Assembly: GCA_015055665.1 (NCBI GenBank)
Contig: SVHX01000007.1
Location: forward strand, 1-60,465
Direction of reading: 5' to 3'
DNA: 60,465 nt
Source of the DNA: Clostridiales bacterium
GTDB taxonomy: Bacteria > Bacillota > Clostridia > Christensenellales > UBA1242
Part shown: positions 1-8,175 of the stretch, piece after piece
Layout: every line of letters starts with the position of its first letter
How positions within the stretch are numbered: position 1 is the stretch's first letter
Position numbers and translations under genes: made by a program
The notes under the pieces: model-generated
What the model saw: only the letters and a program-made list of their open reading frames with translations
What the model was told of the DNA's origin: nothing
Databases searched by the model: none

Positions 1-32
1 GGTTGTAGGTTCGATTCCTATCACCAGCTCCA
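1..32 (+). tRNA. Partial tRNA 3' end, probably tRNA-Thr
   Basis: The window opens inside a tRNA. A T-arm (GTAGG, loop TTCGATT, CCTAT), the acceptor 3' strand CACCAGC, discriminator T and an encoded CCA at 30-32 are visible. The implied 5' end is GCTGGTG. The anticodon lies outside the window, so the Thr identity is only inferred from the acceptor sequence and U73. Confidence 0.6.
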
Positions 33-39
33 TTTTTTT

Positions 40-124
40 GGGAAGGTTGCAGAGCGGCCAAATGCAACGGACTGTAAATCCGTCGACTCAGTCTTCGATG
101 GTTCGAATCCATCCCTTCCCACCA
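40..124 (+). tRNA. tRNA-Tyr (GTA)
   Basis: A full class II tRNA with a long variable arm. The acceptor GGGAAGG pairs with CCTTCCC, the anticodon loop is CTGTAAA with anticodon GTA, the T-arm is GATGG-TTCGAAT-CCATC, and A73 plus CCA are encoded. It is 7 nt downstream of the partial tRNA, so the two are probably co-transcribed. Its 3' end is repeated, inverted and direct, in the following 1.4 kb. Confidence 0.97.
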
Positions 125-128
125 CAAT

Positions 129-160
129 AAGGCAACTCCTATCGAGTGCCTTTTGTTTTT
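129..160 (+). terminator. Intrinsic terminator after tRNA-Tyr
   Basis: GGCA(A)CTC pairs with GAGTGCC across a CTATC loop and is followed by a T-rich run. The same hairpin, without the bulged A, reappears at 1503-1529 behind the second copy of the tRNA tail. Confidence 0.85.
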
Positions 161-280
161 CTTTGGCGGGATGGATTTTGCAAGTTTTCACTTGCTAGAT
201 GATTTCATCATCTCGAACCATCTTAGGTACTCGGGGTCCCCTTTCCCCGCCATTCGGAACTGCGTTCGCACACGCAGTTC
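161..280 (+). repeat. tRNA-Tyr-derived hairpin element, proximal part
   Basis: Positions 168-176 and 213-222 together are the exact reverse complement of the tRNA-Tyr T-arm region (94-114). They are split by a 36-nt insert at 177-212 made of two small hairpins: GCAAG/CTTGC at 180-195 and GATGA/TCATC at 198-212. Then follow a CGGGG/CCCCG hairpin (232-249) and an 8-bp hairpin GAACTGCG/CGCAGTTC (257-280). The last has a decayed copy at 1380-1400, beyond the MBL gene. The same design occurs after tRNA-Lys, tRNA-Leu and tRNA-Ile. What it does is unknown. Confidence 0.75.
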
Positions 281-350
281 TTTTATTCTTGTTTAAAAGG
301 CATTCCTGCAATTATAATACCGAGTTTAAGAAGTATAAATAAGAAATAAA

Positions 351-383
351 AAAGTTGGCTATAAAATGTAGCCCACTTTTTTA
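351..383 (-). terminator. Terminator of the MBL-fold gene
   Basis: An 11-bp near-perfect stem (AAAGTTGGCTA with TAGCCCACTTT) with a T run on the minus strand. It lies 80 nt past the stop codon of the gene at 463-1248. Confidence 0.8.
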
Positions 384-462
384 TTTTGTTATTAAGATTG
401 CGTTTAATCTATAAGGTTACCTTTTTCAATTATACAAATGTGCAAAGGTTGTCAAAATGTTT

Positions 463-1248
463 TTAAATCTCAATAATATCCAAATCATTTGGAACATAAA
501 CATTACCATTAAAATATTTTCTTGATTCACTAGTGTAAAGTTTTTTTCTATTTTTTAAATCGTTATCTTCTGTATGGAGAATAATTAAATTTTGCACTTT
601 TAATGTTTGTGCCGTAATACTTGCTTCTTTTACAGTGCAATGACCTTTTTGGTGTGGATTATATTTTTCTTCTTCATCATCCAAACAAAAACTTTCGTGA
701 ATTAACCACTCTTTATTTTTGGCAAAATCAAACAGATCTTCTTTTAATGGTTCATCACCACAAAAAGCCAACTTATTATCAATAACGAAACCAAATTGTT
801 TATCTTTCTTTGCATGAATATCAAAAAAAGTAAGATCCATATCGTTAATTTTTATCGATTGCTTATCATTAACAACATTAAAGATAATTCTATCCTTAAA
901 TTGTTTAATCATAGGAAATAGTAATTCAATTAAAAGTTTAAGAACTTTCATACTCTCATCACTTCCATAAATATTAAGATTACCCATATAACTTCCACCA
1001 AATTTCATTTTTTGGCAGACATTACGAAGCACCCATATAACCCCAAGGATGTGGTCTGTATGATTGTGAGATAAGAAAACATGGTGTATTTTTGTAATAT
1101 CTATGTTTGCAAGTTTTAATTGATTAAGTATTTGATTTCCACCACCACCATCGACCAGTAAATATTCTTTGTTATTTTCAATGGCAAAACAAGTGTTATA
1201 GCAGTTTAACGCACCACCGTTACCAGTTCCTAAAATATGTAATTTCAT
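463..1248 (-). CDS. MBL-fold metallo-hydrolase, RNase Z-like
   Basis: A 261-residue metallo-beta-lactamase fold protein. The metal-binding signature SHNHTDH lies near residue 66, after an N-terminal GTGNGG strand. A later GDE and a C-terminal LHTED supply the expected further ligands. The family includes RNase Z, phosphodiesterases and lactonases; the substrate cannot be told from sequence. The start is the ATG at 1248, preceded by GGAGGAAAT; an in-frame upstream start lacks a ribosome site. The gene sits alone, antisense to the tRNAs. It is enclosed by two copies of the tRNA-Tyr tail plus terminator and two copies of a GAACTGCG hairpin, so it reads as cargo of the tRNA-Tyr element. Confidence 0.85.
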   Translation of the reverse strand: MKLHILGTGNGGALNCYNTCFAIENNKEYLLVDGGGGNQILNQLKLANIDITKIHHVFLSHNHTDHILGVIWVLRNVCQKMKFGGSYMGNLNIYGSDESMKVLKLLIELLFPMIKQFKDRIIFNVVNDKQSIKINDMDLTFFDIHAKKDKQFGFVIDNKLAFCGDEPLKEDLFDFAKNKEWLIHESFCLDDEEEKYNPHQKGHCTVKEASITAQTLKVQNLIILHTEDNDLKNRKKLYTSESRKYFNGNVYVPNDLDIIEI

Positions 1249-1373
1249 ATTTCCTCCACAATACAATTAATAATTATATTATAGCATAGATTTTTATAAA
1301 TTTATCTATAATTCTACAAATTTTATATTTTTTACAATTATTTTCTATCCAACCTGAACCATATTTGCCCTAC

Positions 1374-1530
1374 CAATCAGAACTGCGTTCACACACAAGT
1401 TTAAGCCTTATATTTCCTTAATTTGGCGAGGGTGAGAATTTACACTACCCCGAGAAATATGCTTCGCACATTGACGCATCTCATCTCTTCCCACCACAAT
1501 AAGGCACTCCTATCGAGTGCCTTTGTTTTG
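1374..1530 (+). repeat. tRNA-Tyr-derived element, distal part with second tRNA tail
   Basis: Positions 1380-1400 repeat the hairpin sequence of 257-280 in decayed form. Positions 1487-1523 repeat the last bases of tRNA-Tyr, its CCA and the terminator (115-154) almost exactly. There is no acceptor 5' half here, so this is a tail copy and not a gene. Together with 161-280 it brackets the MBL gene. A direct copy of a tRNA 3' end is the usual footprint of integration at a tRNA; no recombinase gene is present. Confidence 0.75.
1503..1529 (+). terminator. Second copy of the tRNA-Tyr terminator
   Basis: A perfect 7-bp stem GGCACTC/GAGTGCC with the loop CTATC and a T-rich tail. It lacks only the bulged A of the copy at 129-160. 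Confidence 0.7.
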
Positions 1531-1541
1531 CTTCAAAGAAT

Positions 1542-1573
1542 AAAAAGCGAACCTGACCTCTCATCAAGTCCGC
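1542..1573 (-). terminator. Probable terminator of cmk-plsC
   Basis: On the minus strand an imperfect GCG...CGC hairpin is followed by TTTTTATTCTTT, just after the plsC stop codon. The stem has internal mismatches, so the call is moderate. Confidence 0.5.
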
Positions 1574-1581
1574 CTTTTCTT

Positions 1582-2229
1582 TTATTTTTTAAAGTCTGCT
1601 CTTATTAATTTTCTGTATTCTTTAACATCTACATCTTTCAATTCTTTGATTTTGTTGAATAGTATTTCTGTTGCCTTCTCAAGTGTTTCTTTATCTACTT
1701 TGCAGTCCTTAAACTCCTTCATTTCTGAAAACTTGAAAGGCTTACCGATTATTAGCTTATTAAATCTAAAAAATTTGGGGCGTTTCTGAAAAGCTGACGG
1801 AACAACATATGCATCAGTCTTAAGAGCAAACATCACAACACCTGTCTTAAATTCGCTCATGACCCCATCTAGATTTCTTGTTCCTTCTGGGAAGATAAGC
1901 AAATGATTGTCTTGTTTAAGCAATTTAAGTGTAGTTTTGATTGATTGAAGATCTCCCTCTCCTCTTGCAACAGGATACGCACCTACAACTTTAGTAAAAA
2001 ACCAATTCTTGAATTTTGTACGAAATAGGCTATCTTTAGCCATAATCCTAAATCTAGTATCTACCCTACACTTAAGGATAACAGGATCAAAATTTGATTG
2101 ATGATTGCAAGTAAATATAGTTGGATTGTTTTTAGTAACTTTCAAGTATTTCTTACCAACTATTTTTGTTGGACAAAATATTGTTAAAAATGGACATACA
2201 ATCATCCACAAAACATAAAAAATAAACAT
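1582..2229 (-). CDS. plsC: 1-acyl-sn-glycerol-3-phosphate acyltransferase
   Basis: PlsC acylates lysophosphatidic acid at position 2 to make phosphatidic acid at the inner membrane face. The 215-residue protein has the acyltransferase HX4D motif (NHQSNFD, about residue 43) and the substrate-binding FPEGTR motif (about residue 114). A hydrophobic N-terminal segment probably anchors it. It starts 2 nt after the cmk stop, and cmk-plsC is a common pair in Clostridia. The lysophosphatidate is made in part by PlsY, encoded at 44089-44868. Confidence 0.9.
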   Translation of the reverse strand: MFIFYVLWMIVCPFLTIFCPTKIVGKKYLKVTKNNPTIFTCNHQSNFDPVILKCRVDTRFRIMAKDSLFRTKFKNWFFTKVVGAYPVARGEGDLQSIKTTLKLLKQDNHLLIFPEGTRNLDGVMSEFKTGVVMFALKTDAYVVPSAFQKRPKFFRFNKLIIGKPFKFSEMKEFKDCKVDKETLEKATEILFNKIKELKDVDVKEYRKLIRADFKK

Positions 2230-2230
2230 A

Positions 2231-2890
2231 TCAATTCCCTTTAATTATATTGTACATAAGATCAACTTCTTCGTCTATGGTCATATTGGTATTATCTATA
2301 TGAATCGTACCTTCAGTCAATATCAGTGGAGATAAATCTCTAGTCATATCTCGCCTATCACGCTCAATAAGATCGGTCTTAACCTCTTCTAGCGTTACAC
2401 ATTGCCCTTTCTCAAGCAATTCCTTATATCTGCGTTCTGCACGAACATTAACATCTGCGTCAAGATAAAATTTATAATCTGCATTAGGCAATACATGAGA
2501 AGTTATATCTCTGCCTTCCATAACCAAATCGTGGCAATTCGCAATTTGTCTTTGGATATTAAGTACAAATTTTCGACAATCTGGATACGGACTAGTAATA
2601 GAACAAATATCACTAATGATGTTTTGCCTAATATCCTTAGAAACGTCACGGCCGTTCATATATGTTATCTGCCCATCATCACCGTGTCTAACATCTACCT
2701 GCAACTTATCAAGCAAGGCAACAACACTTTTTTCATCAGAAGGATCAACCTTATTCTCATAAACAAACAATCCAATTACACGATAAATAGCACCTGTGTC
2801 AAAATGAATAATACCTAATTTTTTAGCCAATTTAGAGCAAACTGAACCTTTGCCAGATGAAGACACCCCATCTACTGCAATATTTAACAT
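2231..2890 (-). CDS. cmk: Cytidylate kinase
   Basis: Cmk phosphorylates CMP and dCMP to the diphosphates. The 219-residue protein opens with the P-loop GVSSSGKGS (residues 8-16). It also has the FDTGAIYR nucleotide-binding segment, the GRDI motif of the CMP pocket and the lid arginines (ERDRRD). Length matches the family. The start is the ATG at 2890, with GAGGTG six bases upstream; a GTG three codons earlier has no ribosome site. It is coupled to plsC downstream, and rluB ends 26 nt upstream, so rluB-cmk-plsC is probably one operon. Confidence 0.95.
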   Translation of the reverse strand: MLNIAVDGVSSSGKGSVCSKLAKKLGIIHFDTGAIYRVIGLFVYENKVDPSDEKSVVALLDKLQVDVRHGDDGQITYMNGRDVSKDIRQNIISDICSITSPYPDCRKFVLNIQRQIANCHDLVMEGRDITSHVLPNADYKFYLDADVNVRAERRYKELLEKGQCVTLEEVKTDLIERDRRDMTRDLSPLILTEGTIHIDNTNMTIDEEVDLMYNIIKGN

Positions 2891-2916
2891 ATCACACACC
2901 TCAATTATATTATATT

Positions 2917-3618
2917 CTATTCAAAAACTTTATTAATTTCGGACTTTGACAAATATCTATATTTGCCTTCTTGCAAGTCAGCAAGCTCCAAAGATCCAAT
3001 ACTTATTCGCTTAAGTGCGTATATCTTTAGGCCAAGAATCTCAAACATTTTTCTAATTTCACGATTACGACCTTCAAAGATTGTTAAATGATACACATGC
3101 TTTTCTTCTGCCGTACCGACATAAACAATCTTGGCAGGCAATGTTCTTCTACCATCAATCATAATACCATTACGTATTTGATTAAGTTGCTTATCTTTCA
3201 ATACATACTTGGTGTGAACCTCATATGTTTTATTAATATGAGAAGATGGATGAATTATGCTATTAGCCCAATCACCATCATTAGTAAGCAATAATAAGCC
3301 TTGCGTATTATAGTCTAGCCTTCCAACTGGAAAAACTTTCTCGTTGCATCCTTTAAGCAGATCTGTCACTATCCTTCTATCTTTCTCATCACTTAAACTT
3401 GTAATGTAACACTTAGGTTTGTTAAGCATAATATACACCCTATTAGAAGCTGGCATTATACGCTTACCTTCATATTCAACAATGTCGTCAACACCTATCT
3501 CAGTAGCAAGATTAGTAATAATGACCGAATTTACTTTTATTTTGCCCGAAACAACCAATTCTTCTACTTTTCGCCTACTGCCCAGTCCAGCACTGGCTAG
3601 ATACTTATTAATTCTCAT
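2917..3618 (-). CDS. rluB: 23S rRNA pseudouridine synthase, RluB type
   Basis: A 233-residue pseudouridine synthase of the RsuA/RluB/RluF group. An S4 RNA-binding domain fills residues 1-60 (RINKYLASAGLGSRRK). The catalytic motif GRLDYNTQGLLLLTNDG has the active Asp, and the GRNREIRKM motif lies near the C-terminus. Family members modify position 2605 (E. coli numbering) of 23S rRNA. RluB rather than RsuA is inferred from the usual cmk neighbourhood of Clostridia. AAGGAGT precedes the ATG. Confidence 0.88.
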   Translation of the reverse strand: MRINKYLASAGLGSRRKVEELVVSGKIKVNSVIITNLATEIGVDDIVEYEGKRIMPASNRVYIMLNKPKCYITSLSDEKDRRIVTDLLKGCNEKVFPVGRLDYNTQGLLLLTNDGDWANSIIHPSSHINKTYEVHTKYVLKDKQLNQIRNGIMIDGRRTLPAKIVYVGTAEEKHVYHLTIFEGRNREIRKMFEILGLKIYALKRISIGSLELADLQEGKYRYLSKSEINKVFE

Positions 3619-3677
3619 ATAAATACTCCTTAATTCATTGTACTAAAAATTTCAAAAAGTAGCAATTGTTCGCAAAC

Positions 3678-3712
3678 AAAAAAGTTAGAATTCTAATAAT
3701 TCTAACTTTTTT
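3678..3712 (-). terminator. Terminator of the scpA to carboxypeptidase operon
   Basis: A perfect 13-bp stem (AAAAGTTAGAATT with AATTCTAACTTTT, loop CTAAT) lies just past the carboxypeptidase stop. It has T runs on both strands, so it may also work in the other direction. Confidence 0.9.
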
Positions 3713-3716
3713 ACAA

Positions 3717-4853
3717 TTAAAACCACTTATCAATGATGTTATCAAGAACATACCTCATATCATTGTTGTCTGCACCCTCAATAGTAATTAGCTCACCACA
3801 ATAGATAACTTCATCATTATAATACACCTCTACATAGCCAACAACTTGATTAAGATTAATTGGTGCAACAATAGAATCAGGCAGGTTATATTTAACAGAA
3901 TACATATCTTTTTCAGATTTTAGTATTGGACAACCATAACCATCTATGGTAATAACTCCAATCTCGGTCTTATCACTACTTTCGATATTAACATCAGAAA
4001 CAAATGTATATGGTGCAACAAAATCTACATATTCGTAATTATCAAGTGCTAGTTTAGTTAATCTATCGCACTCCTCAAACATTGGCTGACAATTAAGCAC
4101 GACAGATATAATTTGTAAACCATTTTCTTCATGCGCGTTAACAAGGCATCTACCAGCATTATCTGTAAATCCAGTTTTTACACCAATACAATTATCATCA
4201 GTAAACAACAATTTATTCTTGTGCTTTAGATATCTAGCCTGATACTTATCAGTAGCATCAATAACCATACGCTCAGTTGATACTATTTCTCTAAAGATAT
4301 CGTTGTCCAATGCATTAGCTGTGACCACGGCCAAGTCGTATGCGGTAGTATAATGAGTACCACCATCAAGACCGTGTGGATTATCAAAGTGCGTATTCTT
4401 AAGACCAAGAGATGCAACATAATCGTTCATCATACCAACAAACTTATCTTCACTACCAAAGTATTCTGCAATCGCTACCGCACAATCATTACCACTTGCA
4501 AGGATTAGTCCGTATAGCAATTCTCTCATAGATAGACTCTCGCCAGATTTAATGTAAATGCTTGTCCCCTCTATTCCAACAGCATTATCTGAAACAACAA
4601 ACTTAGTGTCTAAGTCGTCACAATTCTCTATCGCTACAATTGCAGTTACAATCTTAGTTGTGCTAGCCATTGGCATTTGGACATGAGCATCATATTCGTA
4701 CATAACTGTATTAGAATTACCTTCCAACACAACCATGCCGCGTGCTGCAGAAGCAACAATATCAGCTTTTACTTGTACAATATCCTTAACGTTATTGCCA
4801 ATTGATACAAAGCATATGGCAATTAATAACACTATTAATAATTTATTCTTCAT
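3717..4853 (-). CDS. D-alanyl-D-alanine carboxypeptidase, DacF/DacB type
   Basis: A 378-residue low-molecular-weight penicillin-binding protein that removes the terminal D-Ala of peptidoglycan stem peptides outside the membrane. It has an N-terminal signal sequence. All three active-site motifs are intact: STTK (about residue 66), SGN (about 121) and KTG (about 224). A C-terminal beta domain follows, as in PBP5/6 proteins. The ATG at 4853 overlaps the gerW stop by 11 nt and has GGAG ten bases upstream; a TTG three codons earlier is too close to that site. Linkage to gerW suggests a role in spore cortex, but vegetative trimming is equally possible. Confidence 0.92.
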   Translation of the reverse strand: MKNKLLIVLLIAICFVSIGNNVKDIVQVKADIVASAARGMVVLEGNSNTVMYEYDAHVQMPMASTTKIVTAIVAIENCDDLDTKFVVSDNAVGIEGTSIYIKSGESLSMRELLYGLILASGNDCAVAIAEYFGSEDKFVGMMNDYVASLGLKNTHFDNPHGLDGGTHYTTAYDLAVVTANALDNDIFREIVSTERMVIDATDKYQARYLKHKNKLLFTDDNCIGVKTGFTDNAGRCLVNAHEENGLQIISVVLNCQPMFEECDRLTKLALDNYEYVDFVAPYTFVSDVNIESSDKTEIGVITIDGYGCPILKSEKDMYSVKYNLPDSIVAPINLNQVVGYVEVYYNDEVIYCGELITIEGADNNDMRYVLDNIIDKWF

Positions 4854-5250
4854 TGGAATCAAACTCCTTCTTACTCAGAAATTTATCACAAATCCCCGCA
4901 AACAATTCAACATACCTACCGGCAACATTATCACCAGAAAGTGCTGCAACGAAATCAATCGCACCATCACTAACAGTTATAAATCCAATAGGTGTAATTG
5001 TAAATCCTGTAGTGCTACAAGCATTAACCGAGAGATTATTTTTCTTAGGTGTCGGCATTTCTCCTCCACCACTTATTATACCAACACTAACTTTGCTAAT
5101 AGGAACAATGACCTTACCTGGCGCAATCGATATTGCGTTGCCCACAACAGTATTGGTATCAACAAGATTTTTAATTTTATCAAAAGTATTATCAATTAGT
5201 GTATCTAATGATTTGTAATCCTTATTGTCACTTTTTGTTTTCTTTGACAT
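4843..5250 (-). CDS. gerW: Spore germination and sporulation protein GerW (YtfJ)
   Basis: A 135-residue YtfJ family protein. In Bacillus, GerW is made in the forespore and is needed for germination through one nutrient receptor. The family signature is visible: an N-terminal helix, then VVGNAI...PGKVIVPISKVSVG, a Gly-rich GGG and a SVNACSTTG...PIGFI core. It starts with ATG after AGGAGGAG and overlaps the upstream membrane protein by 23 nt. The gene order scpA, scpB, ytfI, gerW, carboxypeptidase is typical of Clostridia. Confidence 0.9.
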   Translation of the reverse strand: MSKKTKSDNKDYKSLDTLIDNTFDKIKNLVDTNTVVGNAISIAPGKVIVPISKVSVGIISGGGEMPTPKKNNLSVNACSTTGFTITPIGFITVSDGAIDFVAALSGDNVAGRYVELFAGICDKFLSKKEFDSNEE

Positions 5251-5821
5251 ATCTCCTCCTATTATACAAGCTCATTATTATTGCAAATACCATATCAAAA
5301 AATGTAAAATATACCCTAACATCAAATTCTATCCGGTTATGATTATTTTTAAAATCGGCAGTATTTAGATATGTTACTTTAATATCGCGATTACAACTTT
5401 TTAGATGTCTAGATATAACATCACAGACTATATTACTAATACCAATTATATCAGCAGTAATATTAGGATCAAACATACTAATATTACTTACAATTACAAT
5501 GTCATCATAATACAATTTGTCTATAATGTTTTTCTTAATTTGACTTAGCAAGTACTCATCTTCTTTACTGACAAATAGTTTTAGTGGTGCTGCAAATTTT
5601 ATTCCATTAATCTTGTATTTCAGTGTTATTAGATTAACTTTAATCTTAGCAACAGGTATCTTAAATATTCTTATAATTATATTAAGCTCGTAGTCTTCAA
5701 GGTGTAGTATTGAGCTTACATCAATTATAAGCATTGTACTTAAAAAGAACAATATTTGTTGCAAAAAAATAATAGTACCAAACATACTATTATTTTGAAC
5801 AATATTATTAAATTTAGTCAT
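5228..5821 (-). CDS. DUF2953 family membrane-associated protein (YtfI-like)
   Basis: A 197-residue protein with a hydrophobic N-terminal segment (residues 13-40) and a short hydrophobic segment near the basic C-terminus. Between them is a mixed alpha/beta region. Its place between scpB and gerW, its size and its topology fit YtfI (DUF2953), which is linked to sporulation by context only. The ATG overlaps the scpB stop as TAATG, a translational coupling signal. The function is unknown. Confidence 0.7.
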   Translation of the reverse strand: MTKFNNIVQNNSMFGTIIFLQQILFFLSTMLIIDVSSILHLEDYELNIIIRIFKIPVAKIKVNLITLKYKINGIKFAAPLKLFVSKEDEYLLSQIKKNIIDKLYYDDIVIVSNISMFDPNITADIIGISNIVCDVISRHLKSCNRDIKVTYLNTADFKNNHNRIEFDVRVYFTFFDMVFAIIMSLYNRRRYVKENKK

Positions 5822-6573
5822 TATTCATTAAAGTTTAGATCAATATCAGGTATATTATGTAGATCGGTTACAAATTGATCAAGAATATCATCAAGTTTAT
5901 TTCTGTCCTCAATTATTTCTTCTCGCGACTCTTTGATACTCTTTACAATTTCATCTTGCTCTTCTTCTGACATATCTTTAGCAATATCTTCTTCCTCTGG
6001 CGGGATTTCTCTAAAATCAAATAACGAATTATCATTATCCTCATGCAAGACCTTTATTCTCTCTAATAGATGGTTATAATCTGGTAGATCTTCAAGGCTA
6101 GATATATTAAATTTCTTAAGGAAATTATCCGTAGTCCCAAATAACAATGGTTTACCAACCGCATCCTTACGGCCTACAACTTCGATAAGGTTATTCTCTA
6201 GCAACATATTAATAGCATAATCGCAACTAGCGCCACCCCTAATACTTTCAACTTCGGTACGAGTAATTGGCTGTTTATAGGCAATTATTCCACATACTTC
6301 AAGTACAACCTTGGTTAGCATCTTCTCCCTAAGAGGATTAAGCACAATACTTATATTCTCGGCATATTCCTTATTAGAGCATAGTTGAGCCTTCTCGTTA
6401 AACACAAGTACTTGCACTCCGTCGTTATTATCTGCCTTATACTTTTGTAGTTCTAGGACAGCCGACTCAACCTCTTCTTTGGTAAGTTCTAACTTCTCCG
6501 CTATATCCATAAATGATACTGGTTCGCCTGATACAAAGAGTATACCTTCAATTAATTTAGATAAGTTCTCCAT
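5821..6573 (-). CDS. scpB: Segregation and condensation protein B
   Basis: ScpB is the winged-helix kite subunit of the SMC-ScpAB complex, which compacts and segregates the chromosome. The 250-residue protein has two winged-helix regions, with the conserved IAYKQPITRTEVESIRG segment (about residues 97-113) and the VGRKDAVGKPLLFGTT strand. A roughly 70-residue acidic, Glu-rich C-terminal extension goes beyond the usual 170-200 residue length. It overlaps the scpA 3' end by 17 nt. Confidence 0.95.
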   Translation of the reverse strand: MENLSKLIEGILFVSGEPVSFMDIAEKLELTKEEVESAVLELQKYKADNNDGVQVLVFNEKAQLCSNKEYAENISIVLNPLREKMLTKVVLEVCGIIAYKQPITRTEVESIRGGASCDYAINMLLENNLIEVVGRKDAVGKPLLFGTTDNFLKKFNISSLEDLPDYNHLLERIKVLHEDNDNSLFDFREIPPEEEDIAKDMSEEEQDEIVKSIKESREEIIEDRNKLDDILDQFVTDLHNIPDIDLNFNE

Positions 6574-7351
6574 TGAATATCTCCCCTGTTTTTTCTATTT
6601 GTATATCCGAAAATAATTCATCTTGACTAACTCGTATTGCCTGCATTTTAATAAGTTCAAGCAGTGCCATAAATGTAGTGATAACTTCATCACGAGATGC
6701 CGAATCTAAAAACATCTCACTAAACTTAAATTTATCTCGAGAAATTAACATATCTTTGATGGTAGCAATCTTTTGCTCAACAGTAAAGGTTTCCTTAACT
6801 ATCTCCTTGCTTTCCTTAGATTTCTCAATCTTATTGACCTTATGCATTATTCCGACAAATGCATCAAGTAGCATATCAATATTCATATCTTTGATTACGA
6901 CACGATATTTGTTAGCTTCTTTTTCGGGTGCCTTGTAGAATTTGTCGTTACTTTCAAGATCTTTAAGCTTCTCATTAACCTGCTTAAACATCTCATACTC
7001 TTTAAGCCTTAACTTAAGCATATACTCTTCATCAAATTCATCATCTTCGCTCTCGTTAATCTTAGGCAACAACTTTTTACTTTTGATTTCGATAAGAAGT
7101 GCTGCATACTCGATAAATTCACTAGCAACTTCCATATCTACAGTCGAGATATCCTTCATAACCTCTAGATATTGCTCTGTTAGCGACGAAATCTCGATAT
7201 CCTCAATCTCTAGTTTGTTCTTCTTAACAAGAGTATAAAGCAAGTCCAACGGTCCAGAAAAATTCTCAAGATTAAATGATAATTTATCAGATAATTCTTC
7301 AGTTTCTACAACCTCAATATTTTCCTGTATCTCTTCCTTCTGTTCTTCCAT
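6557..7351 (-). CDS. scpA: Segregation and condensation protein A
   Basis: ScpA is the kleisin that bridges SMC heads in the bacterial condensin. The 264-residue protein has the N-terminal family motif FSGPLDLLYTLVKKNKLEI (about residues 32-50), preceded by an acidic 25-residue leader. The central EFIEYAALLIEIKSKKLLP segment and a C-terminal winged helix follow. AGAGG precedes the ATG. The gene is first in a tightly overlapped set running through scpB, ytfI, gerW and the carboxypeptidase. Confidence 0.95.
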   Translation of the reverse strand: MEEQKEEIQENIEVVETEELSDKLSFNLENFSGPLDLLYTLVKKNKLEIEDIEISSLTEQYLEVMKDISTVDMEVASEFIEYAALLIEIKSKKLLPKINESEDDEFDEEYMLKLRLKEYEMFKQVNEKLKDLESNDKFYKAPEKEANKYRVVIKDMNIDMLLDAFVGIMHKVNKIEKSKESKEIVKETFTVEQKIATIKDMLISRDKFKFSEMFLDSASRDEVITTFMALLELIKMQAIRVSQDELFSDIQIEKTGEIFNGELI

Positions 7352-7375
7352 CTTTTCCTCTAATGATTATTTTCT

Positions 7376-8029
7376 TTAAAATATTAACTGCCAGAACAAT
7401 TTAATTGGTATTTCTATCAAATTAATTAATCTAAGTAATAATCCATCAAATACAAATACAACTGCCACAAGAATCAAGCTACCGTATCTATACATAAATT
7501 GCACATACGAATTGTTGTATTTCGTGGTTGCCTCTACTATCTTAAATCCGTCTAGCGGATATATTGGCAACAAATTAAATACTAACAAACACAAATTAAT
7601 TCTGGACAAGCAACTAAAGAACACTTGCAGAAATAAAACAAAATAATTGTTTGATTGTATTAATAATGTGGCTTCATATAGGCCATATCCTAGAAACGCT
7701 AGTATAAGATTAACAATAACTCCTGCTAGGCTTGTCCAAACCAAACCTTTCTTGATATTACGAAAATTGGAAGGATTAATCTGTACAGGTCTGGCCCATC
7801 CGAATCCAAAAAACGCACAACATATAAGACCTATTACATCCATGTGACGCATGGGATTAAGAGAGAGTCTACCTGTTACCTTAGGTGTATTATCTCCCGA
7901 TCGTACAGCAGCAAAAGCATGTCCAAATTCGTGAAGCGAAAGCGACAAAACTATAACAATCAAATACGCAAGCGATATTATTACAAAATTTGCACCAGTA
8001 ACACCTGACCCAATTAAATCTAAAAACAT
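7376..8029 (-). CDS. Site-2 protease family intramembrane metalloprotease (M50)
   Basis: A 217-residue multi-pass membrane protein of the YwhC-like M50 group. The zinc-binding HEFGH motif is at about residues 33-37, and the second ligand motif LLPIYPLDG lies at about 153-161, in the family order. About five hydrophobic segments are visible. Short family members like this lack a PDZ domain. Substrates are not known. It ends 24 nt before scpA and may share its transcript. Confidence 0.88.
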   Translation of the reverse strand: MFLDLIGSGVTGANFVIISLAYLIVIVLSLSLHEFGHAFAAVRSGDNTPKVTGRLSLNPMRHMDVIGLICCAFFGFGWARPVQINPSNFRNIKKGLVWTSLAGVIVNLILAFLGYGLYEATLLIQSNNYFVLFLQVFFSCLSRINLCLLVFNLLPIYPLDGFKIVEATTKYNNSYVQFMYRYGSLILVAVVFVFDGLLLRLINLIEIPIKLFWQLIF

Positions 8030-8127
8030 TTCTACCTCATTAACACTTAATTATAGCAAATTTTGCCCAAACTATCAATTAAATTGTATCCACAATATTA
8101 TGTTTTATGGAAAAATATACAAATACA

Positions 8128-8163
8128 ACAAAAAACACGAATTATATACATTTTTATAATTCG
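8128..8163 (-). terminator. Terminator after the sigA-trmK-zinc ribbon gene set
   Basis: A 9-bp stem CGAATTATA/TATAATTCG followed on the minus strand by a GTGTTTTTTG run, 13 nt past the stop codon of the gene at 8176. Confidence 0.85.
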
Positions 8164-8175
8164 CGTTGCAATACT

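Noticed and set aside
1423..1608. Plus-strand open frame over the tRNA-Tyr tail copy
   Set aside because: No ribosome site; it covers the repeat and terminators and overlaps the plsC 3' end.
2402..2818. Plus-strand open frame of 138 codons antisense to cmk
   Set aside because: cmk is clearly coding with all motifs. This frame has no ribosome site and a composition expected from antisense of an A/T-rich gene. The same holds for the plus-strand frames over dacF, gerW, sigA and ppdK.
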